The position numbers and the translations under genes are program-made. From assembly GCA_963576565.1 (NCBI GenBank), contig OY755042.1, positions 111,777,314 to 111,841,313 on the forward strand: DNA of 64,000 nt, in the 5' to 3' direction. Each line of letters begins with the position of its first letter. Within the stretch, counting starts at the first letter, position 1. Below are positions 24,601-35,700 of the stretch, piece by piece. Under the pieces are notes generated by a model that was given only the letters and a program-made list of their open reading frames with translations, ran no database searches and was not told where the DNA came from. The stretch comes from Aspidapion aeneum (lineage: Eukaryota > Arthropoda > Insecta > Coleoptera > Brentidae).

Positions 24601-27600
24601 AATATCTAGAACAGATCATAAGAAATGAGATCATAAATAAAAGAATGGAAATTCGAGAGAAGCATAACGGATGACATCACTAAAAAAGAACTGATATGGT
24701 ACGGTCACTAACAACGGATGAACAACGAAAGATTACCAAAGCAGGTCCTAGAATGGCAACCAATAAGGCGCAGAAAAAGAGGGCGTCCTAAACTAGAATC
24801 GCAATAGTCACCAAAGATCGACATAGTAATAGTAAAAATGATAAATAAAATAAATTATTGTAAACAATTTGTTCAATTTTTTTTGCAAGACCAAACTCAT
24901 AGCTCTTTTTTCGACATGGGAAACTTGCATCATGTCGTAAAGTCAGAGTTATTTCTTTTATCCACCATATGCTCTTAAAAATGTTTGATGTTTTAAAATT
25001 CATTATTAGAACTGACAACTTGCCTAATTTGAGAGATTTTCGGTATTGTTAAATTAGTATTTTCTTTACTCTTTTCTTTGGACTCGCAATCATTGGTGAT
25101 AAATCGTGGATTTACTCATACGAAACCGAAAATAAACGTCAGTCGTCTGTTTGGTTGTTTCAAGTCGAAGAAAAGCCAACAAGTCATCCGTCCTCGAAGT
25201 GTATCCACAAAGATGGTCGCGACATTTTTCTCAAAAGCAGGTCATGTAGCAACAATTACTCTGGAAGATCAAAGGACTGAATTTTTTAGTCGCCTGCAAT
25301 TATTTAGCAGTCATTGTTTTGCTACTTTGTCCTTTTATTATCTTAATATGCACTTGTGCATGCCTTATATTGCGTTAAATAGTTAAATTTATCTTGTTCA
25401 ATTTTCAATTTCATTAACAAAGTAAACACGTGTTCGCTTTGCCGATTACATTCTTAACGTTTTTCGTCTAATTTACAACAAACGCCACAATTATCGAGTT
25501 AAGATAGTGCTAATTATGTTGTTCTCTTCCTTGTCGCGTAATTTGTAAAAAAATGGCTAATGACTTTGTTAAAACTTTTCTGACCACTTGAAAAGAAACG
25601 CTTAGCGGTTTTATATTATCTCTTCAAGTTTTTTTGTTTATTGAACAGCAAGGGTTTAGTCCAGTCACAGTTGACTAATTAGAAATTTTGTTTTAACCAA
25701 ATATTTTGACATCAACTAGAACTAAAACACTATAGCACACCTTATTTTTTATTTAGGTATCTTAAAATCGCTACTTTGTGTTAATTTAACAATTTGATGG
25801 GTTTTATTCTGATTTATAATTATTTTTGAAGTATGGAAATTCATTTCCACGATAAAAAACGCAACAAAAGAAAAAATAAACATTCAGGTCATTAAACCAA
25901 ACGATGGACAGAACACTACAAGCGACTGCTGCAGGAAACGAGACCCGAATATCTGTCAGCCTCTCCGAGGAGAGACATAGAAGTACATGGAGAGGAAGTA
26001 ATCATCGAAAAAGAAATGATAAAGAATAGTATTACAAAGCTTAAATCTAGGAAAGCTAGCGGACTTGGAGAAATATACGCTGAAATGTACCTGATGATTG
26101 GAAAATTGCATTTATATCATATAGATTTTCATGAACAAGAAGAATTTGCTCTTCTTCTGGGTTTCGTGCAGGCATATCTTGTAGTGATAATGTTTTTTGT
26201 TTTAAACAAGTAATTGAGAAACGTAGTGCCAGAAATATAGAAACTCATGTTACCTTTGTAGACCTACAGAACGCATATGATACCATTCCAGTAGAAAAAT
26301 TATGGACAGTGTTAGAGTAAACTAATATCAATCATACATTCATAAAAGCGATAAAAGAACTATACAAAGGGTCAAAATCTAAAATTAAAATTGAAAAAAT
26401 TTCAAAAGTATCGCAGTAGCTCTAAAAAACTGGAAACGTAAAGTACACGGCATGGGAATACAACTTAACGACCGATTTACCATATAAACACTATAGTTTG
26501 TTGACGACCAAGTAATTGTAGCTAATGATAAAGAAGACATGGAGTATATGATGAGAAAGTTAACGGAAGAATACCAAAAGTGAGGGTTAACAGTGAACGT
26601 GGACAAGACACAGTACTTATTTATTGAAAGAAAATCAAGTCAAAACTAGACAATGGACAAACAATATCTTCATGCAATGAGTATATATACTTGGGTGTCA
26701 CATTCTATAAGACAGGAACACACTGTAAAGAGCTGGAAAATAGAGTAAAAGCAAAAAAGGTTTTTGGATGTCTTAACAGTATTTTATGGAGCAGAGAGAT
26801 AAAAAACAATGTAAAATTTAACATGTATGAACCAATGGTGAAAAGCACGCTGTTGTATGGAATAGAGACTTGCCGCGTAACAGAAAAATACAAAACAAAA
26901 ATAACGGTTGACATCACTAAAAGACTACTAGATGGTACGGCCATGCACAATAAATGACGAAAGGTTACCAAAGTAGGGACTAGAATAGGGCGCAGAAATA
27001 GAGGGCTTCCTAAACTAGAATGGCAACAGTCAAGCCAAAGATCAATGAGTCAAACAAACCTGACAGAAGATGATTGTCAGGATCGAAGGAGGTGAAGAAT
27101 AGGCCTCGGACAAAATAGGAAAACGTTCTAAACCGACATAGTAGTAGTATTCTGATTTATTATTTTTTTACTCCTTTAAGTCACGAAGACTTGATTAAAA
27201 AGCATTTTAGATAAGGATGATTCTACCAAAAGTGGGCTATATGGATATCATTTTTGGTAATTGCCTTTAAATAACAGTACAGCACAGTAAATAATTTTGT
27301 TTTTTTAAATTTATGTAACTAATTAGGTGTAAGCTAAGAAACATTTATTTCCAGAATTTTAGGAATTATTGCGTAAAAATTCCAGAGGGATGAGTACCAG
27401 AGGAATGAGTTTTTTAATGGTTTTCCAATTTAAATCAAAATCTATTTAGACTACTTAACTTAAGTTTTATATAAACAAAGTTCCTTTACTTATAATTTTA
27501 AAACAATCAACAAAAAAATTATACTATTGATATCAGTCGAATATTTACTTACCAGAGGAATGATAATTGAAGCGTTCCTTTTGAATTTCTCTGAAAAAAA

Positions 27601-29693
27601 ACTAATTTTCTGCCGAAAATAAAAAGATCTATAACTTAAACCAAACTAAAGTTGACATTATATCTGTCACAACTTGTCACCCTCATAAGTAAATTAGATA
27701 TCCAGGGCCGTCTCTTTCTCTAGAAATTAACCGTTGGTATTCACAAATATTGTGTTATTAAAAATGGAGCACGTTTAAAATTGTAAAATTTTCCGGAGAA
27801 AATGTAAATTCGGATTTTCAAAAATATGACTGCAAACTTAAGTTTTATCAATTTTTTGATAAATAGTTAAGACTTGGTTAAATATTATTTATTAGGATAT
27901 TTTTTTCAATCTGAGTTTTTAATATTTGGTTTGGGACTACACCAGAGGAATGAGGTATTTGCTTTGTAATTAAAAAAATTATAAACTTGCAATTTTTGTA
28001 TACATTAAACTCAAATGCTCCATAAAGAAAACATTTCGTTGTAAATCTTATAACTAAAACTATGCTTCATTTGCAGTGTTTGAAAAATATGCATTCCCAC
28101 TCCACAGCACCATTTTTGTAGATCATCCATAACACAAATTGTAACTTCATCTAAAATAATTGCGAGACAAGTGAAAACTAGTGGTCGAGATAACTTACCG
28201 TGGTGTGTGGTTAAATCGACTGCGAAATGGTGCTTTTAACTCTCTTCTATTGCCTTAGAATGCTGTTAATTTACACTATTTGCACCTCAGACTAGATTTG
28301 CACCAATACACTTTGCCATAGTGCTAACATTGCACTTTTAATTGACGTTTATAGACCACAGGGTAGCCACAAATTTTAACTACGAATATATTTTTCTCAA
28401 CAAAAATATTAATAATATATCTATCTATCTATTTAGCCTTCTTCGATCCATCTTTGGACATAGGTCCCCCAATATCTTCCACTTCAAATCATCCGCCCAT
28501 CTCATTTGGGATCTTCCTCTACTTCTTTTATTTTCCCAAGGTCTCCAGTTTACAATACATTTGTTCCATCAGTCGTCTTTCTTTCTGATATTATGACCGG
28601 CAAATTTTCATTTTAATTTTGCTATTTCTCCTCTGACATCCTTACTTTTGTTTTGTTTCTTATCAATTCATTCCTTGTTCTATCTGTTAGCTTAACATGT
28701 AACATTTGTCTTTCCATTAATCTTTGGGCTTTTGTTACCTTATCCATGTTTGATTTTGTGTGTATGTCCAGGTCTCGGATCCATTGGTTATACACTTTCG
28801 TTTTGAGGTACTGAGGATAGTTTTTATTTTTTAATATGTAGCTTAATTTATCGAAAGTTGCCCAGGCCAATCTTACTAGTCTGTTGATTACAGCTGTTTG
28901 GTTTTCTTTTTTTAGTTTAATAATTTATCCCAGGTATATATATTTTCCTCCTCCCCAGGATTATGACGACCTCGAATATATGACACGAAAACTAATAAAA
29001 GAGTACATTAAGTGGGGACTAGAGGTTAATCTCAATAAGAGAGTATATGTGTATCGGTGGAATGAAACAGGATCTAATCTTAAACACCGGGCAGCGAATT
29101 CAGTCCTGTGATGAGTATAAATACTTAGGTCTAAAAATTACAGCGGACGGAACACTAGACAAAGCTATAAAAGATCGAAACGTACAAGGAAGAAAAGCAA
29201 TAACTTTAATAAATGGAATAATTTGGGACCAAAGTATATCAAAACATAACAAAAAGCTTATATATAACACCATTGTAAAAAGTATTATTACATACGGCTC
29301 AGAAGTATGGCCAATCAAGGATAGAACAGAAAAAATGCTTTCCGCTACGGAGATGGACTATTGGAGAAGGGCAGCAGGGAAATCAAAAAGAGAAAGAGTT
29401 ACAAATCAAAGAATAAGAGAAATTATGACAGTGGGTGAACGTACTTTAGTGGATGATATAAGAACAAAACAACTGGTGTGGTACGGACATGTACAAAGAA
29501 TGAATGATGAGACTACCTAAACAAATACTACAATGGAAACCAACTGGCCGAGGAAAACGAGGACGGCCAAGGAGAAGCTGGAGAGAAGGAATAGACAGTG
29601 AAATAAGAATAAGAGGCCTAGATGATGAATTAAGGGCAAACAAACAAACGAGTGGATATTGGGTATCGGAAGACGTAGAACGTTGTGAAACCG

Positions 29694-29771
<78 letters not shown>

Positions 29772-32700
29772 TCCTCTACTTGTTCTATTTTCTTTTGGTT
29801 TATTCTGATCGTGATATCGTCTTCTGTGTTTGTTATAATTTTAGTTTTTATGTAGTTCATATTCACACCTATATTTTTAGCTGTTGTATCCAGTTCTTCT
29901 AGCATTTTTATCAGTTCTTCTTTCTTGTCTGTTATTAAGGCGATATCATCAGTATATCTTAGGTGGTTCAAGTATTGTCCGCCTATTTTGATGCATATTT
30001 CTTCTCAATCTAAGTTTTTAAAAACATCTAGGGCCTGGTTAAATAGTTTAGGGGATTTGTGATACCCTGTCTGACACCTCTTTAACAGTCTATTAAGTCT
30101 GTGTAGCTGTGTGCTATTCGGCTATTAATTAAAGATGCTTTTACTGCCCAGTGCTCAATGCTATCTAAAGCTTTTTCATATCTATCTCTCTATATATATG
30201 TACCCATAATTTATAAATTATATTTTCTAAATCAATCACAGTAAATAATTTAGAGCATTTATATTGACTTGACTAAGACGTTTGATACGGTTAATCACCT
30301 ATCGATTGGATTAGATGCTGGGCGTGCTTAGCTAAACAGGCGCAGGCTGTTACTTGGTCATTTTAAAACCAGTTTTGCTCTTTTTTTAATAGCTTAATTT
30401 GTTAAACAACAGTCTGTTTTTAATTTTTTTAAATCCCCCGGCCGATACGTAATATGCATAAATATTTTTTTAAATATGTAATAAGCCCTTTGATCACGAA
30501 AAACTTGTTTAACCGTTAGTTGTTAAATTGAATCGTCTGTATGGCAGGGCCTCAAAAAAATTTGCATTCTCAATTACCTATTTATTCGCTAACTAATGTT
30601 AGTAATTTTGAATTGTGCCGGAAGGAATGTTTCTTAAAATTGCTTTAACACAAAATCGGCTTTTATACAAGAAAACATAGTATCTGCAAAAATTACCAAA
30701 AGAACGTTGCGATTTATTACACTTTAAGAAATATAAACTAAATTATCAACGTAAATTTTAGTACCCGATCTAATGGACACCTAGTAAGTGTTGACAGTTA
30801 ACGGTTTCGTCCTTCTGGAAGAAAACCCCTTGCAAGAAGCGCCATCTATCGACATACGAAAAACTGCTATGTATGTCGATCGATAAAAAGATAAAGAGAT
30901 TTATTGCAAAGAAAAAAAAACCATCCGTGAATCTACAGCACTTTTTTCAGGCCAGATCAACGCTGATTAGCGTTTTTACCCACCTTCAGACATGAGCTTC
31001 AATCAGCGGAATTTTTAAGCCAAATAATACAAACAAACGTAAATTTTTGTACCCAGGAATTTAAAAATCAAACAAATTTTCGTGGCTTTTCGGGTAAAAA
31101 GAAGTAAGAAATAAGAGGAAACTTCTTTTTACCCGATTAGCCACGAAAACTTGTTTGATTTTTAAATTCACGGCTACCAAAATTTACCTTTGTTAGTATT
31201 ATTTGGCTTAAAAATTCCTTTGATTGACGCTTATGTCTGAAGGTGGTCTTTTTCTTTGCAATCGATCTTTATCGATCGATATATATATATATATATATAT
31301 AGACAGTTTATACTCGCCTGCTCTAGTTCTAGTTTCTGGCGTATCTTGGTAGATGGCGCTTCTTGCAAAGGTTTTCTCACTATAGACGTAGGATGAGAGA
31401 CAAAACGGTCTGATTAACTTCGCAAGGGTGTCACATTGACCAATCAGTGTTCTGAGAAGTCCCATAAGGACGAAACCGTTAACTGTCAACACTTATTAGG
31501 TGTCCATTAGATCTTGGACTCCCGTGAGGTGATATGAGAGAAACAAAAACTTCTTTTTACCCGATTAGCCATGAAAACTTGTTTGTCCTTTAAACTAAAT
31601 TATATTTTACAAATATACTACCAGAACATTGTTACACTTTTATGATTTATATTAAAGTACTTAAGTACCATAAGACCAAGTAAAATTTTTTAATTTTGCC
31701 TCATAGCTCCAAAACTACAAGGGCTGGAAAGAACTTGTTACTAGGTCTCCAAATTTGAGGACATCTCTATCTTTTATAAAAACTGAGTTTCCCTTTTAAT
31801 GTGGTTTTAATATTTAAATAAGGATACAAAAAGAACATTAAAGGCCGCTTGACATGGTGCATGACGCGCTGCAAATATTTGCAAGCAAAAAATTTCGGTC
31901 AAATTGTTGCCTGCAAAAAATCTTCTATTCGTTTGACATTGTGCATGGCCATGCATTGATTCCCCAGAATCTAGGCAAAAATTCCCCAGTTTGCATGCAA
32001 GTACAGTTTGCATGCAAAAGAATGGCACCGGGCCGATAAAAATGGATTGCCTGCAACAATCAGCTGGATTTGTACTGTGCATGCACCTGGGCAAAATTTC
32101 ATGCCATTTGCCTGCAAATTTTATTGTCATGCACCATGTCAAGCGGCCTTAAAGAGAATAAAAGTAGATTGATAAGAGATGTTCCGGTAGAGACATGTTT
32201 AACAATTATAAAAATAACTAAGATAAATTACGTGGCACAAAAATTCAGGATTTTTGAGCCCTCCCCTCCCCTCTTCGTAACGCACTTTCAAGTAAAAATA
32301 CATAAAAAGTGTCAGCACCAACCTTGGTAACAAATTTTATTTAAAAAAAATCTATGCTGCTAGTCTACACCCTATATCATTATTTTTGAGACAACTTTTT
32401 TTCGTTGGCCTATGCTATTTGTTATGGTAAACAGCTGGTAACTGTAAAAAAGTTATCTCAAAAATTATTATATGGAGTTTATGTAGAGTAATAGACACAG
32501 AAAAGACGAGAAAGATAGACGTTAATCGTAAATAAAGTGATAAAATATTTAATTGCTTAACATTAACCGTATTAGAACCGCTCTAGGTACCCCTTTTTAA
32601 AAAAATATATATTGCTCTGCTGGCTTTAGCAGAGCCCCAAACTTAAGAAATAAAACAGGGATGATTAAAAAACAAATTACTAAGATTTAGAGATTTATTT

Positions 32701-35700
32701 GCCCTATATTTACCGTGTCAGTACCAACCTTGGTAACATTTTTATTAAAAATATTTTATGCTGCTCTGTTAGCTTTAGTCGACCAAGAGACACAAAAAAG
32801 ACGAAAAAGATACACAAAAATCGTAAATAAAGTGATAAAAATCAAACAAGTTTCATGGCTAATCGGGCAAAAAGGAGTATTTGTTTCCCTTATATTTTTC
32901 CGTGGCTAGCTTGAAAGCTTAACCTCACGGGGTCCAAGATCTGATGGACACCTAATAAGTGTTGACAGTTAACCGTTTCGTCCTTATGGGACTACTCAGA
33001 ACACTGCTGGTCAAGTGACAAATCTTGCGAAGTTAATCAGACGGTTTTGTCTCTAATTAAATGTAATTAGTGAGCGAACTATAGCAAGAGGCGCCATCTA
33101 CCGAGATACGAGAGAAACAAAAAACCAAAAGCAGGGAAAAACACTGCTATACAATATCGATCAATGAAAAGATCGAATGCAAATAAAAGAAAACAACTAT
33201 AGTCCGTGACCTACGACAGCTCTTTGTCTTTTCAGGCCGGATCAACGCATTTTGCATTTTTACCCGTCATCAAGACAGTGAGCGGCAATCAACGGAATTT
33301 TAAATGTTTTATTTCTTAACAAATCCCGCCTAGAGCATTCCGTAATTTAAGAATGGTCCTCTAGCTATTACCAAACTAATTATGATTGTGAAAATAATGA
33401 TAATGAACTTGTTTTAGGATTCAAGCTTGGAACAGTAGGGTCTGTTTAAAAATTTAAAGTGTGAGTTACGTTGTTTTGTTTTCGATCATCCGAAATGTTT
33501 ACAAGAGAATTTTGTGTGACAATAGACTTGATTTATAATGGCGGAATTGGGTAAATTCTTCGGTAAAATTCTTATTAACCTTCCGCACGATTTCACAGGT
33601 TGGACTCGAAATGATCAGACTTAACTAGCCACCCGTAACTGAAGTTCTATTTTACTTCTGTCATTTTTCTATCAATTCCGAGAATATATTAAGGTCTAAA
33701 GTCTGTTTTACATGAAAACACAATTCACGAAAATAAAAATTCAAATAAATGTGATACCTGGTATGTTTAAAGTCACACACACACACACACACACATCATC
33801 ACATCTAAAAAAGAAACTGAGTTAGTGTTTTTGTTTTTTTAATTTTTTGTTTATTATTAGCAATAAATTATTTATTAGAAACAAAAACTGTAGAAAATTA
33901 AATTATCTACTTTATTATTCATTATTTAGATAACGCCGAAAATATGTTATTTGGGTGTATTTTGACCTATCTTAGCAATATCGTCGTGATGTTTGTCTGT
34001 GTGTGTCTATATTATTTCTGTCCCCTAGCTCCTAAACCGCTGAACCGTTTTTCATAAAAAATTTTGGTAAAATAGTGTTTGACACTCCAACGAGCTGATT
34101 AGATTTGCTAATGCTAATGAGTAGTTTTTTGACAATTAAAAAAATTAAAAAATGCTAACTTTGTAACGGAGCATCGTATCAATATGCGGTTTTGGAAATA
34201 CAATAGACATACATTTTGCTTAATAATTTGTCTTATAATCAAAAACTTCGTAGCAGCTTTAGTTTTTAAGATATTTACACAAAACTGTTTTCAAGGATGA
34301 TATATCATAGCTTCACTTGAAGTTTGGTAATAGGCTAGCTAGAAAGGTATCAGATCCGTCATGGATCCATTTACTTCCCCTTTCTAAGATTAATAAATTA
34401 ATAAAAAAAATTTAAGCCATACCAAGGATGGATGAAAATTGGCAAGATATTAAGCGGACACTTCCTTTAGGCGGACAAATTAGTTGGAACCAAGATTTTC
34501 CCTTTTTCTTTACATGTAAAATTCACTCCTACAACCGGACACTATAATAATCGGCCGCGGACAATTTTTTTTTGGTTAAAAAATTCTGAAACCTCCCTTA
34601 ACTGGACGAGAACCTCTGACAACGGGACGGAGCGCTGCAAGACATGGGCATAAATATTATATAGTATGTTGGCAACAATGCATTCTGTAGCCAGGGAATT
34701 ACCTCTTTACGTTTTAATGCGGAGACTAAATACTTCTGTCGTATTTATACAATATATTTTATTCGGCGGGACTGCTGTGTTTTATTTTTATTGTTCAGTT
34801 GGGTAGTAATAGATCTCTTTGAAATGGCGCCTAGTAAAAAACTACTTAGTTTACGTGAAAAAATGGAAGTTATTAACGTTTCGGAGAAGGAACATCTATC
34901 AGTCCGAAAGATCGCTGTAAAATTTTATACCAGAACAACTCAGGCATCTCTCATAAGTGGCCACCTCCAATAAGCGGACAGAATCGATAAGACCATGAGT
35001 GTCCGCTTACAGGAGGTTTCACTGTATTGTTATTTTATCCCTGAATATTTATTATTTTTCCAGAATATGACCCGGTCCGTCTACCAGAGGACGCCACTTT
35101 ATGCGGCTTCACGCCTTTGATGTTCAATGAACGAGACACTGCGTTTGCGCCCGTTAATTTAGACCCAGAAATCGCTCAGTTGCGCCTGCGTATCAGTCAG
35201 CTGCACTTCTTTGGTAAGTCTGTTGTTATTTTCGGCAATATTTAATTTTTTAGAGCCGCTTCATTAGCTCACATAAAAATTAAATTTAAAGCAGAAGCGA
35301 ATCTCTGTTACGTGACTGTTACTAAAATTTAAACGTTTTTTATACAACGAGGGGAATTTAGTGGCATTAGAGCAATTTCAATTTCAATTTCAATTTTAAA
35401 GTAGCTTTATTGTTTAAAATACAAAGTACTTATTAACAAAGCCCTGCTTAAAGTTAAACAGTCAAAAAATTTAATAAGTCAACATTATTACAAACCACGT
35501 ACAGTAGCTAAAGATTCATTTAAACAGTCACCAATATTTCCTTTATTATAAAAGGTTCTTTTCTTATAATATTATATAAAAATAACAACACTGTAGTAAT
35601 CACATCAAAAATAAAAATAAAATTAAATTAAAATAAACGAACGAACAAACAAATAAATAAACCAAATGACAAACGCAAAAATGTCAAAATGCTACCAGTT

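Larger units (their letters stand above)
28417..30180 (-). pseudogene. F1 RTE-like LINE copy, interrupted by F2
   Basis: Minus strand. The palm (30180-29768) has the [20 protein letters not shown] box, with the catalytic YTDD in place of YADD. After the F2 insertion the copy resumes at 28954 with [40 protein letters not shown] and [20 protein letters not shown]. It ends in a (TAGA) tail near 28417. Frames are broken between these parts. Confidence 0.82.

Noticed and set aside
24062..24628. A 188-codon frame starting inside MITE-A copy 3
   Set aside because: The first ~24 codons are MITE sequence; only the part from 24134 is reverse transcriptase, so the start is a chance fusion.
29504..29971. 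Frames rich in Tyr-Ile repeats on both strands
   Set aside because: They translate the (TA)n tract at the F2 LINE end fused to LINE sequence.
31807..32142. 111-codon minus-strand frame
   Set aside because: It is the palindromic MITE 31843-32148 read through; Cys/His pairs arise from repeated TGCATG.
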